Counted from the stretch's first letter, positions 30,556 through 43,204 are shown. The stretch is 64,000 nucleotides of DNA from Microbacterium oleivorans NBRC 103075 (GCF_001552475.1 NZ_BCRG01000006.1:1-64000); one strand, 5' to 3'. The notes: generated by a model not told the origin, from the sequence alone. Numbers and translations: made by a program.

Positions 30556-31236
30556 ATGACATCGCGCATCCTGGTGGTCGACGACGACACCGCTCTCGCA
30601 GAGATGATCGGCATCGTCCTGCGCACCGAAGGCTTCGACGTCGCCTTCTGCGCGGACGGGGCTGCGGCGGTGGATGCGTGGCGCGACGAGCGGCCCGACC
30701 TCATCCTGCTCGATCTCATGCTGCCCGGAATGGATGGCATCGAGGTCTGCAATCGCGTCCGGGCCGAATCGGGTGTCCCGATCATCATGCTCACGGCGCG
30801 CACCGACACCGCTGACGTCGTGCGGGGACTCGAGTCCGGCGCGGACGACTACATCGTCAAGCCGTTCAACCCCAAGGAACTCGTCGCACGCATCCGCACG
30901 CGCTTGCGGCCGACGACCGAGGCGCGATCGGAGAACCTGCGGATCGGCGACCTGAGCGTCGACGTCGCGGCCCACGAGGTGCGGCGCGCCGACGGCGTCA
31001 TCGCTCTCACCCCCCTCGAGTTCGAGCTCCTCGTCGCCCTCGCCTCCAAGCCGCAGCAGGTCTTCACCCGCGAGATGCTGCTCGAGCAGGTCTGGGGCTA
31101 CCACTACAAGGCCGACACGCGTCTCGTGAACGTCCACGTCCAGCGCCTGCGGGCGAAGGTCGAGCGCGACCCGGACAACCCCCAGATCGTGACGACCGTG
31201 CGCGGTGTGGGTTACCGCGCCGGCGCCGCGGTGTGA
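30556..31236 (+). CDS. mtrA: Two-component response regulator MtrA
   Basis: OmpR/PhoB-type regulator of 226 aa. The receiver domain has VVDDD (7-11), the phosphorylation site Asp53 in LILLDLMLPGMDG, and Lys102 in VKPF. The C-terminal winged helix (about 130-222) ends VRGVGYR. Followed by mtrB and lpqB, it is the conserved actinobacterial MtrAB-LpqB system that controls cell-wall hydrolases, osmotic response and division. It starts at ATG 30556 with only a weak AAGGA upstream. Confidence 0.95.
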   Translation: MTSRILVVDDDTALAEMIGIVLRTEGFDVAFCADGAAAVDAWRDERPDLILLDLMLPGMDGIEVCNRVRAESGVPIIMLTARTDTADVVRGLESGADDYIVKPFNPKELVARIRTRLRPTTEARSENLRIGDLSVDVAAHEVRRADGVIALTPLEFELLVALASKPQQVFTREMLLEQVWGYHYKADTRLVNVHVQRLRAKVERDPDNPQIVTTVRGVGYRAGAAV

Positions 31237-31255
31237 CCGGCCGGAGCATCCGCTC

Positions 31256-32935
31256 GTGTCGGTGACCGCCCGCACCGGCACGCACACCGTCGTGCCGCCG
31301 TGGCGCGACTGGCGGTCGTGGCAACGCCGTATCCGGTTCCTGTGGCGTCGGTCCCTCCGCTTCCGCACCCTCTCGGTGACGCTGACCCTCACGGCCTTGA
31401 CGATCCTCGTCGCCCTCGTCTGGATGTCGCTCGCGATCCTCACCGACCTGTACGAGTCCCGCGCCGAGCAGGTGCAGGATGCCGCGCAGCGAGCGACGCA
31501 AGCCGCCCAGAGCACGTTCGACGCGGCCGTCGTCGACAGCGACGAGGTCGCCCTGCAGGTGCTCATGGACGAGGTCCGCCGGGAGATCCTCTCGCGTCAG
31601 GCGGGGACGACGATGCTCGCGGTGTTCCGCATCAACGACGAGCCGTCCGCGATCGCACCGCAGAACTTCGAGGCCGGCGGCCTCGAGGAGTCGATGATCT
31701 CGCCCGAGCTCCGCGAGAGCGTCCGCCTGACGGGGGACCGGCAGTGGTGGCAGTCCATCGGGCTTCCCGAAGCCGACGGCGGCGAGACACCGGGGATCAT
31801 CGTCGGGCAACAGCTGAACGTTCCCGAGGCGGGGGCGTACGAGGTCTACTTCGCCTACGACCTCGGATCGGAAGCGCAGACCCTCCAGTTCGTGCAGGTC
31901 ACCCTGTGGGTCGTCGGTGCGGCGCTCCTGGTCCTCATCGGCGGCATCTCGCTCTTCGTCCTGCGGTCGGTGACCGTGCCCATCGCCCAAGCCGCCGAGA
32001 CGAGTGCGAAGCTCGCCGCCGGAGACCTCGCGGTCCGACTCCCGGTGAGAGGTGAGGACGAATTCGCGACCCTGGGGCGATCCTTCAACGCGATGGCCGA
32101 CAGCATCGAGGGGCAGATCAAGGAGCTCGCGGAGCTGTCGCTCGTGCAGCAGCGATTCGTCTCCGACGTCTCGCACGAACTCCGGACGCCGTTGACGACC
32201 ATCCGTCTCGCGGCCGACATGATCAACGATCAGCGCGACGACTTCGACCCCTCGACATCGCGTGCGGCCGAGCTGCTGCATGCGCAGGTGCAGAGGTTCG
32301 AGGTGCTCCTGGCCGACCTGCTCGAGATCAGCCGCTACGACGCCGGATCGGTGCAGCTCGAGCTCGAGCCGACGAGTCTCGCGCACCTCGCGGAGGACAC
32401 GATCGAGTCGATGGCCCAGCTCGCCGAACAGCACGGCAGCGATGTGCGCCTGGTCGCTCCCGGCGGGTACTCGCCGGTCGAGATGGATCCCCGCCGCATC
32501 CGCCGCATCGTCCGCAACCTGCTGGGCAATGCCATCGAGCACGGCGAGGGCCGTCCCATCGTGGTGACCGTCGACAGTGACCAGCGTGCGGTCGCCCTCG
32601 GGGTGCGCGACTTCGGGCTCGGGATGAGCGCAGCCGACGCCGAGCGGGTGTTCGACCGCTTCTGGCGCGCCGATCCGTCGCGTCGCCGGACGATCGGCGG
32701 GACGGGGCTGGGTCTTTCCATCGCCCTCGGTGACGCCAAGCTGCACGGCGGCACGCTCGAGGTCTGGTCGGAGCTCGGCGGCGGCAGCAACTTCGTCCTG
32801 ACCCTGCCGCGCCGCGCGGGGGAGCACCTCTCCGGCGGATCGCCGATCGAGCTCGACGCCGGCGGCGACGCAGCGCTGGGCGACCTCGGCCTCACCCAGC
32901 CGATCACCCTGCCGCAGCGCGAGGAGACACCATGA
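31256..32935 (+). CDS. mtrB: Sensor histidine kinase MtrB
   Basis: Membrane sensor kinase of 559 aa that phosphorylates MtrA. Two membrane helices (about residues 36-58 and 216-240) flank an extracytoplasmic domain. A HAMP segment and the HisKA block FVSDVSHELRTPLTTIRLA (phosphorylated His307) follow, then the ATPase domain with NLLGNAIEHGEG, DFGLGM and GGTGLGLSIA. The GTG start at 31256 has GGAG about 10 bases upstream and lies 19 bases after mtrA. Its last codon overlaps the lpqB start (ATGA), so the sensor and its lipoprotein partner are [12 protein letters not shown]. Confidence 0.93.
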   Translation: MSVTARTGTHTVVPPWRDWRSWQRRIRFLWRRSLRFRTLSVTLTLTALTILVALVWMSLAILTDLYESRAEQVQDAAQRATQAAQSTFDAAVVDSDEVALQVLMDEVRREILSRQAGTTMLAVFRINDEPSAIAPQNFEAGGLEESMISPELRESVRLTGDRQWWQSIGLPEADGGETPGIIVGQQLNVPEAGAYEVYFAYDLGSEAQTLQFVQVTLWVVGAALLVLIGGISLFVLRSVTVPIAQAAETSAKLAAGDLAVRLPVRGEDEFATLGRSFNAMADSIEGQIKELAELSLVQQRFVSDVSHELRTPLTTIRLAADMINDQRDDFDPSTSRAAELLHAQVQRFEVLLADLLEISRYDAGSVQLELEPTSLAHLAEDTIESMAQLAEQHGSDVRLVAPGGYSPVEMDPRRIRRIVRNLLGNAIEHGEGRPIVVTVDSDQRAVALGVRDFGLGMSAADAERVFDRFWRADPSRRRTIGGTGLGLSIALGDAKLHGGTLEVWSELGGGSNFVLTLPRRAGEHLSGGSPIELDAGGDAALGDLGLTQPITLPQREETP

Positions 32936-34605
32936 CCGTCCGTCGCGCTCTCGCCACCTCCGTCGCGGCGATCCTCGTTTTCGTCCTCACGGCGTGCGCC
33001 GGTCTTCCGACCGGGGGCCCCGTTCACGTCGGCAAGGCGATCGACGAGGTCGAGGGGCCGCCCGACTTCTCCTACGTACCCGATGGGCCGGTGGAGGATG
33101 CCACGCCCCAGCAGATCGTCGAGGGTTTCATCGCGGCGGGCTCCGGTCCGCGCGGCAACTGGGAGGTCGCTCAGGAGTTCCTCACGACCCAGTTCCGCCA
33201 GAAGTGGCAGCCGCAGGCGAACGTCACGGTCTACCGGCCGGGCGAGAGCGCGATCTCCGCGCCCAGCGACGATGAGATCGTCTTCACCGTCGAGCCGGTG
33301 GCGACCGTCGACGCGGCGGGCTCGTACGAGCCGGCCGAGGGCGGACGCATCCCCATCACTTTCTCCCTCGCGAAGGAGCGCGGGCAGTGGCGGATCGCCC
33401 AGGGCCCCGACGGCATCGTCCTCGATGCGAATCGCTTCGGCTCGGTCTTCCAGAGCTACGACCTCTCCTACTTCGACCGAGCGTGGCGGACGCTCGTCCC
33501 CGACGTCCGCTGGTTCCCGTCGACGAATCCCGCCACCCGCATCACCGCGGCTCTGGTGTCGGGCTCGCCGAGCCCGTGGCTCGCCGGCTCGGTCCGCACG
33601 GCCTTCACCGGGGAGGTGACGCTCACCCAGCCGTCCGTGCCGGTCGAGTCCGGCATCGCGCAGATTTCGTTCGATCCCTCGATCCGCGACCTCAGCCGCG
33701 AAACGCTCGCGCGCATGAAGGCACAGCTCGAGGCGAGTCTGGCGGGTGCCGGCATCCTCGACGTCCAGATGCTCGTCGGCGACGAGCCGCTCGACGTGAC
33801 CGCTCGCACCACGCGCTCCACCGCGGTCGACGTACGTCCGCTCGTGCTCCAGAACGGCAAGTTCGGCTTCCTCTCGGGGAGCGACGTCGAAGACGTGCCC
33901 GGGTTCGCGAAGGCTCTCGACGGACTGGAGCCGCAAGCGGTCGAGATGGATGCCGCCCGCACGACGGCAGCAGTCCGCACCCGTCCCGGCGCCGTCTATC
34001 GCGTGACGGCCGACGGCACCCGCGTCGGGCTCGATACGCGCGCGAGGCTGACGGCGCCCACGATCGACACCTACGGCTACATCTGGACGGTCCCGCGTGA
34101 CAAGCCGGGAGCGATCGTGGCCTACGGACCCGACGGCAATGCCCAGAACATCCCCTCGGGATGGGTCGGGGCGTCCGAGGTGACGGCGATGCGCGTGTCG
34201 CGCGACGGGGCACGAGTCGCGGCGCTCATTCGCGCGGGCGGTCAGTCGGCGTTGTGGGTGGCGGGCATCATCCGAGACGAGAACGGCATGCCCACCTCGC
34301 TCGGTCAGCCGCAGGTCGTGGCGACCCTCGGTGGCCCCGGTGTCGACCTCACCTGGATCGACGGCGCGACCCTCGCGCTCGTCTTCGTCGACGGCAAGCA
34401 GCGCATCGTGCGCGAGCAGACCATCGGGGGTCTGGGTACCGAGGTACGTGGTCCCGACGGCATCATCGCGATCGCGGGGGGGAACCAGAGCGGCAGCGTC
34501 CGCCTCCTGACCGACGATGGCAGTCTCTACGTGCAGCGGGGGTCGTGGCAGGTCCTGGCGTCCGACGTGAGCGTGCTGGCGGTGCAGCAGGGCCTCCCCG
34601 GCTGA
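32932..34605 (+). CDS. lpqB: Lipoprotein LpqB, partner of MtrB
   Basis: Exported lipoprotein of 557 aa. A 21-residue signal ends in the lipobox VLTAC with lipidated Cys22. The body has a GerMN-like domain (about 170-290) and a C-terminal beta-propeller-like region (from about 310). In Mycobacterium LpqB interacts with the extracytoplasmic part of MtrB and affects MtrA phosphorylation; the conserved operon order here supports the same role. ATG 32932 overlaps the mtrB stop. Confidence 0.92.
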   Translation: MTVRRALATSVAAILVFVLTACAGLPTGGPVHVGKAIDEVEGPPDFSYVPDGPVEDATPQQIVEGFIAAGSGPRGNWEVAQEFLTTQFRQKWQPQANVTVYRPGESAISAPSDDEIVFTVEPVATVDAAGSYEPAEGGRIPITFSLAKERGQWRIAQGPDGIVLDANRFGSVFQSYDLSYFDRAWRTLVPDVRWFPSTNPATRITAALVSGSPSPWLAGSVRTAFTGEVTLTQPSVPVESGIAQISFDPSIRDLSRETLARMKAQLEASLAGAGILDVQMLVGDEPLDVTARTTRSTAVDVRPLVLQNGKFGFLSGSDVEDVPGFAKALDGLEPQAVEMDAARTTAAVRTRPGAVYRVTADGTRVGLDTRARLTAPTIDTYGYIWTVPRDKPGAIVAYGPDGNAQNIPSGWVGASEVTAMRVSRDGARVAALIRAGGQSALWVAGIIRDENGMPTSLGQPQVVATLGGPGVDLTWIDGATLALVFVDGKQRIVREQTIGGLGTEVRGPDGIIAIAGGNQSGSVRLLTDDGSLYVQRGSWQVLASDVSVLAVQQGLPG

Positions 34606-34699
34606 TCCCGCCTCCTCCCCAGGCGCCTCGTCTCCTCGCGGTACCCCCGACGTGCCGTGCAGCGGCCTGCCGCCGCGCACGGCACCGCAGGATGAGCGG

Positions 34700-35374
34700 A
34701 TGCCGGTTCCCGCTGCCTTCTCCCTGCCGCCGCACGCGCGACGCGCCATCGAGGAGGCACTCGCCGTGGTGTTCCCCGTGTCGTGCGCAGGATGCGATCT
34801 GGCGGACCGGGACCTGTGCGACCGCTGCCGGGGAAAGCTGCGCGCGTCCGTGCACGTCCGCCGCCTTTCCCGTGGGCTCGAGGTGCGGAGTGCCCTCGTG
34901 TTCGACGACGTGGCGGCGCGCGTCATCCGCTCGTTCAAGGAGGACGGGAGGACGGGCCTTGCACGCCCCCTCGGGATCGCGCTCCGCGCCGCCTGGCCGA
35001 CGGGAGTCGATGCGGTCCCCGTTCCCGTTCCCGCCAGTCGGGCATCGCTGCGACGCCGCGGCTACGCCCCCGTCGTGCTCGCCGCGCGCCGAGCAGGCTG
35101 GCGGCCCTTCCCGCTCCTCAGCGTCGCGCGCGCGACGGCGGACCAGCGCGCGTTGACCCGCGACGAACGAGCCGAGAACCTCGCGGGCGCCATGCGGGTG
35201 AACCCTCGAGCGGCGGGAAGACTCGGAGGCCGCGGCGTCGTCCTGGTGGACGACGTGGTCACGACCGGAGCGACCCTCGAGGAGGCGGCGCGGGCGCTGC
35301 GGGCCGACGGGATCATCGTCGCCGGTGCCGTCACGATCGCCGCGACCCCGCGACGGCACGCCTCAGGAGCCTGA
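34700..35374 (+). CDS. ComF-family phosphoribosyltransferase-like protein
   Basis: Protein of 224 aa with an N-terminal zinc ribbon CAGC...CDRC (about residues 29-46) and a C-terminal PRTase domain with the PRPP-binding loop VVLVDDVVTTGAT (about 177-189). ComF proteins help DNA uptake in competent bacteria; in actinobacteria without known competence the role is open. The same gene lies between lpqB and hpf in Mycobacterium (Rv3242c). ATG 34700 has AGGA at a good distance; an in-frame GTG at 34652 is possible but has no clear site. Confidence 0.85.
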   Translation: MPVPAAFSLPPHARRAIEEALAVVFPVSCAGCDLADRDLCDRCRGKLRASVHVRRLSRGLEVRSALVFDDVAARVIRSFKEDGRTGLARPLGIALRAAWPTGVDAVPVPVPASRASLRRRGYAPVVLAARRAGWRPFPLLSVARATADQRALTRDERAENLAGAMRVNPRAAGRLGGRGVVLVDDVVTTGATLEEAARALRADGIIVAGAVTIAATPRRHASGA

Positions 35375-35398
35375 GAGCGTATTCATCGTGATCCGGTC

Positions 35399-35427
35399 GT
35401 GACACAGCGCAGGTGCGGCACTACGGT
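35399..35427 (+). promoter_or_regulatory. Promoter of hpf
   Basis: GTGACA (35399-35404), 17-base spacer, TACGGT (35422-35427). It predicts a 5' UTR of about 58 bases containing the strong AAGGAGGT ribosome binding site. hpf is thus not leaderless, unlike many genes here. Confidence 0.55.
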
Positions 35428-35491
35428 GGGGGGACACAAGGCGAACCACGGTCCGCCCTTGACCGGGTGGACCGGAACAAGGAGGTCAGGG

Positions 35492-36151
35492 ATGGAAATC
35501 AACATCGTCGGTGTGGGCGTCAGCGTCAGCGATCGTTTCCGCACAGTCGTCGAAGAGAAGTCCGCCCGAATCGAGCACCTTGCCCCTCGGGCCCAGCGGC
35601 TCGACATCAAGGTCACGCACCGCACCTACCACAACGGCGGGCGCGAGGATGAGACCGTCGAGGTCACCCTCACCGGCAAGGGTCCTCTCGTCCGAGCCGA
35701 GGCCGTGGACGGCGACAAGTTCGCCGCTCTCGATCTCGCGATCAACAAGCTCGCCGAGCAGATCCGCCGTGCCAAGGAGAAGCGCGTCGACCTGCGCAAC
35801 CACCCCCGCGGCGCCAAGCTCGAAAAGGGCACCGGCACGCTGCAGGGCATCGACGTGCAGCCTGCCTCCGTCGACGTCATCCGTGCCGTTGCGACCGGCG
35901 AGGTGCCGATCGTGACCGGTGCCGAGGACGAAGATGATTACACCCCGGTGGTCATCCGCACCAAGCGTTTCGACCCCGAGTGGATGACCGTGGAAGACGC
36001 CGTCGACCGGATGGAACTCGTCGGCCACGACTTCTTCCTGTTCATCGACGCCCGCTCCGATCAGCCGAGCGTCGTCTACCGCCGCAAGGGCTGGGACTAC
36101 GGTGTGATCTCGCTCACGACGACCGCCGCACCCGCGGAGCTCGCCTCCTGA
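35492..36151 (+). CDS. hpf: Long-form ribosome hibernation-promoting factor
   Basis: Protein of 219 aa with an S30AE domain that binds the 30S decoding centre (residues 1 to about 105, starting MEINIVGVGVSVSD) and the C-terminal dimerisation domain of the long form (about 155-212, with RTKRFDPEWMTVEDAVDRME and FFLFIDARS). It pairs two ribosomes as inactive 100S particles in stationary phase. ATG 35492 has a near-perfect AAGGAGGT site. A hairpin terminator follows. The position before secA matches Rv3241c. Confidence 0.93.
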   Translation: MEINIVGVGVSVSDRFRTVVEEKSARIEHLAPRAQRLDIKVTHRTYHNGGREDETVEVTLTGKGPLVRAEAVDGDKFAALDLAINKLAEQIRRAKEKRVDLRNHPRGAKLEKGTGTLQGIDVQPASVDVIRAVATGEVPIVTGAEDEDDYTPVVIRTKRFDPEWMTVEDAVDRMELVGHDFFLFIDARSDQPSVVYRRKGWDYGVISLTTTAAPAELAS

Positions 36152-36160
36152 TCCTCTGAC

Positions 36161-36202
36161 ACGACGAAGGGCGGATGCCGCACGGCATCCGCCCTTCGTC
36201 GT
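36161..36202. terminator. Bidirectional hairpin terminator between hpf and a convergent gene
   Basis: Perfect 20-base arms (36161-36180 and 36183-36202, arm core ACGACGAAGGGCGG) with almost no loop, between two convergent stop codons. It can serve both strands. Confidence 0.8.
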
Positions 36203-36215
36203 TGTCCCGCCCCGC

Positions 36216-37046
36216 TCAGCGTGCTGCGAGGGCGTCGAGGACACCGTCGCTGAAGGGCGGCCAGGCCTCCGCCGCCCACGGGCCGAAGGGACGGTCGGTC
36301 AGAGCGACGAGCGCGGCCCCGGCGCGCGGGTCGACCCAGAGGAACGTCCCGGACTGGCCGAAGTGGCCGAACGTGTCGGGGGAGTTGCGGGAGCCCGTCC
36401 AATGCGGACTCTTCGTGCCGCGGATCTCGAGACCGAGGCCCCAGTCGTTCTCGCGTTGCTGTCCGAAACCGGGGAGCACGCCGCGACGACCCGGGAAGGA
36501 GACCCCGGTCGCCCGCGCCAGCGTCGCCGGGTCGAGTAGCTGAGGCTCCTGCAGCTCCCTCGCGAAGCGCGCCAGATCGGCGGTCGAGGACGAGCCGCCC
36601 GCCGCAGCGGAGTCGCCGATCGACGTCGACGCCATCCCGAGCGGGGCGAACACCGCTTCATGCGCATAGGCGTCGAAGGCGATGCCCGTCTCCGATTCGA
36701 GCAGGTCGGCGAGGACCTCGAATCCCGTGTTGGAGTACAGGCGGCGCTCGCCGGGAGCGGCGCGGAGCGCGGGCGTCGAGAAGTCGTAGCCCGCAGTGTG
36801 TGCCAGGAGGTGTTCCATGGTCGCTCCGGGGGGACCAGCGGGCTGGTCGAGCGCGAGCGCACCCTCCTCGACCGCGACCAGCGCCGCATAGGCGCTGAGG
36901 AGCTTGGTGACTGACGCGAGACGGTAGACGTGATCCTGATCGCCGGTGGATGCCGCGACCCGCCCGTCCGCCGTGATGACGGCGGCGGAGGCATGCGGCA
37001 CGCCCCAGTCCTGCGAGGCGGCGAGCGCCTCGGCGAGCGTGGACAT
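36216..37046 (-). CDS. Serine hydrolase, class C beta-lactamase/PBP4* family
   Basis: Protein of 276 aa with the penicillin-binding fold motifs SVTK (Ser45, Lys48) and YSN (about 103-105), and an HFGQSG block in place of the KTG/HxG motif. No signal peptide is visible, so it probably acts in the cytosol as an esterase, peptidase or amide hydrolase; resistance to beta-lactams is not implied. ATG 37046 overlaps the stop of the upstream coiled-coil gene (TGATG), so both are [18 protein letters not shown]. Confidence 0.8.
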   Translation of the reverse strand: MSTLAEALAASQDWGVPHASAAVITADGRVAASTGDQDHVYRLASVTKLLSAYAALVAVEEGALALDQPAGPPGATMEHLLAHTAGYDFSTPALRAAPGERRLYSNTGFEVLADLLESETGIAFDAYAHEAVFAPLGMASTSIGDSAAAGGSSSTADLARFARELQEPQLLDPATLARATGVSFPGRRGVLPGFGQQRENDWGLGLEIRGTKSPHWTGSRNSPDTFGHFGQSGTFLWVDPRAGAALVALTDRPFGPWAAEAWPPFSDGVLDALAAR

Positions 37047-38374
37047 CAGTCGAACATGCCGTCGAGGAGGCCGCCGATCACGAGGCCACCGAGCAGACCG
37101 CCGGCGAGGTTGCCGCCGCCCATGCCGCCGCCCATGCCCCCGCGGCCGCCGAACCCGCCGTTGCCCCAGTCGTCGGGACGCGAGGAGTCGATGTCCCGCT
37201 GGGCGAGCTGCAGGGCTTCGCCGGCGAGGTGTGCCGCGCGCCGTGCGAGACCCATGGCCTCATCGCGATCGTCCTCGTCGATCGCGCCGGCGAACCGCAT
37301 CAGATCGCCGCGGACGCGCTCGGCCTCGGCGAGTCGAGTGCGGGCGTCGGCTCCGATCCATCCGCGGTGGCCGGAGATGACGCTTCGCGCGACCCCGATC
37401 TGCCGGTCGGCGTCGTCGATGGCGTGGCGGACGTGGTCTTCGGTGGGCACCGGGCGGGCGGCGCGCTCGCGCGCCTTGTCGACCGCGGCATCCAGAGCGG
37501 CGTTCGCGGCGCGCAGGCGCGTGAGCTCGGCGAACGGGTCGGGCTTGCTGCCGGCCGGCGTCAACGATTCCAGAGCGGCTTCGAGGTTCGCGGCGGCCGA
37601 CGCGACGGCCGGAGTCGAGAGCAGAGGCTGGGCGACGATCAGGTCGTCCCTCGAATCGTCGACGATGGCCGCCAGCGTGGACTCCGCTCGCAGCGCCTCG
37701 ATCTCGAAGGTGTCGACCGCCTCGACGAGGGTGCCCGCCCGCCGGGAGGCTTCGATCGCGGTCTCGAGGGCGAGATTCGCCTGCTCGCGCTGGCCCGCGT
37801 CGCGGCGGCGTTCCGACACCTCGGAGCTGTGCTCGGCGAAGTCGAGGAGCTGGGCTGCCTCCGCGGCGTTGCCGAGGACCGTCCGCATCGCGGCATCCGA
37901 GTACCGGGTCGAGAGCCGCTCGAGGCTCGTGGTCAGCGCCGGAAGGCGTTCGCGGAGCTTGGCGACGTCGGTGCGGATGCCGGCGATGATCTCGGGGGCA
38001 CGGCGTGCGCGGGCGATGGCCTCCGCGAGGGACTCGGTGCGGTCGTCGAGGAGGTCTTCGGCCCACTCGCACAGCTGCACGATGCGTGCGTTGCGGGTAC
38101 GGAGCTCCTCGGGGGTGTCGGGGATCTCGTCGTGGTTGAGCTGGTGCAGCTGAAACGCCTCACCCAGGTGGGTGCGAACGGAATCGAGCGCGTCGCGGAG
38201 GTCTTTCGTCGCCTCGCGTCCCAGCTCGATCTCGGCGTAGGCGAGCTCGTCGTCGGTCACCCGGATCCGCTCGTCGGCGGACACGAGGGCCGCCCCTGCC
38301 TTCCGGCTGAGTTCGGCATCCTGTGCCTCGATCTCCGCGTCCTCGCGCTTTCGCCTACCCCAGAAACCCGCCAT
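37046..38374 (-). CDS. Coiled-coil protein resembling the C-terminal half of TPM-domain proteins
   Basis: Protein of 442 aa, mostly long charged helices (about residues 10-370) with repeated Ala/Arg/Glu-rich patterns, and a C-terminal Gly/Met-rich tail ([19 protein letters not shown]) that ends in a hydrophobic segment. The block [22 protein letters not shown] and the later [21 protein letters not shown] are characteristic of the C-terminal part of actinobacterial TPM-domain membrane proteins, but the TPM domain itself and a signal peptide are absent. The function is unknown; a cytosolic or membrane-associated scaffold is possible. It is coupled to the serine hydrolase gene. Confidence 0.7.
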   Translation of the reverse strand: MAGFWGRRKREDAEIEAQDAELSRKAGAALVSADERIRVTDDELAYAEIELGREATKDLRDALDSVRTHLGEAFQLHQLNHDEIPDTPEELRTRNARIVQLCEWAEDLLDDRTESLAEAIARARRAPEIIAGIRTDVAKLRERLPALTTSLERLSTRYSDAAMRTVLGNAAEAAQLLDFAEHSSEVSERRRDAGQREQANLALETAIEASRRAGTLVEAVDTFEIEALRAESTLAAIVDDSRDDLIVAQPLLSTPAVASAAANLEAALESLTPAGSKPDPFAELTRLRAANAALDAAVDKARERAARPVPTEDHVRHAIDDADRQIGVARSVISGHRGWIGADARTRLAEAERVRGDLMRFAGAIDEDDRDEAMGLARRAAHLAGEALQLAQRDIDSSRPDDWGNGGFGGRGGMGGGMGGGNLAGGLLGGLVIGGLLDGMFD

Positions 38375-38551
38375 GCGCCGATCTTACGGGCCGGTGGATG
38401 CCGCCGGTCGACTCCGGGCGGGGATGCCGAGCGTCTCCAGCAACCTCGTAGGTCACAGGCGGATAACATGGCGGTATATGTCTGCGCGTCCTGCGCACCG
38501 GCACCCCGACATCGCTCGTCGGGGTGGCGAATCGACAGATGGAGATCCTCC

Positions 38552-41335
<2,784 letters not shown>

Positions 41336-41396
41336 CGCTGGGGCGACGGGTGCTCAGCCGGTCCACCGACCGCGTATTGGCCCCGTCGGCCCCCGC

Positions 41397-41402
41397 TATT
41401 CT
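41397..41402 (+). promoter_or_regulatory. Leaderless promoter -10 of the aminotransferase gene
   Basis: TATTCT followed by six bases and ATG 41409, without a ribosome binding site. Confidence 0.5.
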
Positions 41403-41408
41403 GAACCG

Positions 41409-42632
41409 ATGACCCCGCGCATCCTCGACCAGTCATCCAAGCTCAAGGACGTCCTCTACGAGATCCGCGGGGCCGCCCTGGTCGAGGCCGACCGGCTGGA
41501 GGACGAGGGTCACACGATCCTCAAGCTCAACACCGGCAACCCGGCTGTCTTCGGGTTCCAGGCGCCGTTCCAGATCGTGCGCGACATGATCGAAGCGGTC
41601 CCGCAGGCGCACGGCTATTCCGACTCACGCGGCATCATGTCCGCGCGCCGCGCGATCGTCTCGCGGTATGAGGAGGAGCCCGGCTTCCCCAAGTTCGACC
41701 CGGACGACGTCTACCTCGGAAACGGGGTGTCCGAGCTCATCACGATGACGATGCAGGCCCTCCTCGATGAAGGCGACGAGGTCCTGATCCCCGCGCCGGA
41801 CTACCCGCTCTGGACGGCGATGACGAGCCTGGCCGGGGGCACACCGGTGCATTATCTCGCCGACAGCGAGAACGGTTGGCAGCCTGACCTCGACGACATC
41901 CGTGCGAAGGTGACACCGCAGACCAAGGCGATCGTCGTCATCAACCCGAACAATCCGACGGGCGCCGTCTACACGTGCGAGATCCTGCAGGGGATCGTCG
42001 AGATCGCGCGTGAGCACGATCTGCTTCTGCTGTCCGACGAGATCTACGATCGCATCCTCTTCGACGACGCCCAGCACATCCCGCTCGCGACCCTCGCACC
42101 CGACCTGCTGTGCCTCACCTACAACGGCCTGTCGAAGACCTACCGGGTGGCCGGTTACCGGTCGGGGTGGATGGTCATCACGGGCCCGAAGAAGCACGCC
42201 GCGGGCTTCCTGGAGGGCATCCAGCTCCTCGCGTCGACCCGACTCTGCCCGAACGTCCCGGCCCAGTTCGCGGTCCAGGCGGCCCTGTCGGGCGTGCAGT
42301 CCATCGATGCGCTCATCGCGCCCACGGGGCGTCTTCGCGAACAGCGGGATGCCGCGTGGGAGGGCCTGACGGCGATCCCCGGAATCAGCTGCGTCAAGCC
42401 GCAAGGCGCCCTGTACGCGTTCCCCCGGCTGGACCCCGAGGTCTACGACATCCACGACGACGCGAAGTTCGTCTACGACTTCCTCGTCGCCGAGCACGTT
42501 CTCCTGGTGCAGGGGACGGGGTTCAACTGGCCGACTCCCGATCACTTCCGCATCGTCACCCTGCCCGAGGCGCGCGTGCTCACCGAAGCGATCGAACGGC
42601 TGGGCAACTTCCTCGCGTCCTACCGGCAGTAG
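41409..42632 (+). CDS. Class I pyridoxal-phosphate aminotransferase, alanine aminotransferase-like
   Basis: Enzyme of 407 aa. The cofactor lysine is in NGLSKTYRVAGYRSGW (Lys about 242), and the fold-type I markers NPNNPTGA, SDEIYDRI and FRIVTLP are present. The N-terminus (EIRGAALVEADRLEDEGHTILKLNTGNPA) is the form found in AlaA-type alanine:2-oxoglutarate aminotransferases. The substrate is inferred from overall similarity only. It stands as a single gene with its own leaderless promoter and ends six bases from a convergent gene. Confidence 0.85.
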   Translation: MTPRILDQSSKLKDVLYEIRGAALVEADRLEDEGHTILKLNTGNPAVFGFQAPFQIVRDMIEAVPQAHGYSDSRGIMSARRAIVSRYEEEPGFPKFDPDDVYLGNGVSELITMTMQALLDEGDEVLIPAPDYPLWTAMTSLAGGTPVHYLADSENGWQPDLDDIRAKVTPQTKAIVVINPNNPTGAVYTCEILQGIVEIAREHDLLLLSDEIYDRILFDDAQHIPLATLAPDLLCLTYNGLSKTYRVAGYRSGWMVITGPKKHAAGFLEGIQLLASTRLCPNVPAQFAVQAALSGVQSIDALIAPTGRLREQRDAAWEGLTAIPGISCVKPQGALYAFPRLDPEVYDIHDDAKFVYDFLVAEHVLLVQGTGFNWPTPDHFRIVTLPEARVLTEAIERLGNFLASYRQ

Positions 42633-42638
42633 TCCGAC

Positions 42639-43076
42639 TCAGAGGAGGGCGAGGGACGTCGCACGCCAGCGACCGTCCCAGCCCTCGAGCCTCATCGCGA
42701 CCGCACGGGTGCGAACCGGCCCGCTGACGACGACGACCGCTTCGAGCACCCCGTCCGCGGGGTCGCAAGTGCGTTCCGTCAGGATGCGGTGTGCCGGGCG
42801 GACCGCCGCGACACCGCGCGCGCTCCGCGCCCGGGCCGACAGGTTTGCCCGAGTGACGAGCGCGCGGTAGGCATCCTCACCGAGCCACCTCGCGAGCTGG
42901 TCCACATCGCGGACTCCCGCGAGGACCTCCAGGACTCCGATCGTGAGGTTCTTCACGAGGGGCAGGGGGTCGGGGAGGTCGCTCGAGGGGGTGCGTTGCG
43001 GTGCGAAATACTCCGCTACCTCCAGGGAACTCCCCGAGCGCGGGATGCGGCGGTCTTCGTAGGCGGCGAGGGCCAT
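42639..43076 (-). CDS. Rv3235-family protein
   Basis: Protein of 145 aa of unknown function that occurs near secA in actinobacteria. The conserved part is a small mixed domain: NLTIGVLEVLAGVRDVDQLARWL (about 43-65), then RVTRANLSARAR-like helices and a C-terminal beta segment with VVVSGPVRTRAVAMRLEGWDGRWRATSLALL. No catalytic residues are apparent. ATG 43076 is supported by GAGAGGAA seven bases upstream; an upstream in-frame ATG at 43136 is less likely. Confidence 0.75.
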   Translation of the reverse strand: MALAAYEDRRIPRSGSSLEVAEYFAPQRTPSSDLPDPLPLVKNLTIGVLEVLAGVRDVDQLARWLGEDAYRALVTRANLSARARSARGVAAVRPAHRILTERTCDPADGVLEAVVVVSGPVRTRAVAMRLEGWDGRWRATSLALL

Positions 43077-43169
43077 GTCGATTCCTCTCGGGCGACAGGT
43101 GTCTGCGGGGCGGTGAACGGCATGAGTACAGCACACGCCCGCGAGGCGGTGGATGAGAATACTCCAACC

Positions 43170-43178
43170 TGTGGATAA
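43170..43178 (-). other. TTATCCACA motif (DnaA-box consensus), first copy
   Basis: Exact match to the nine-base DnaA box of E. coli, on the minus strand in the 140-base divergent intergenic region. A second copy lies at 44147. The same bases read GATAAA on the plus strand, which could also be part of a promoter. Confidence 0.35.
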
Positions 43179-43204
43179 AGGCGGCGGTCGGTGTGCGAAT
43201 CGCC

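Noticed and set aside
36216..37046. Beta-lactam resistance enzyme
   Set aside because: No signal peptide and no KTG motif; the fold is shared with many esterases and peptidases, so resistance cannot be inferred.
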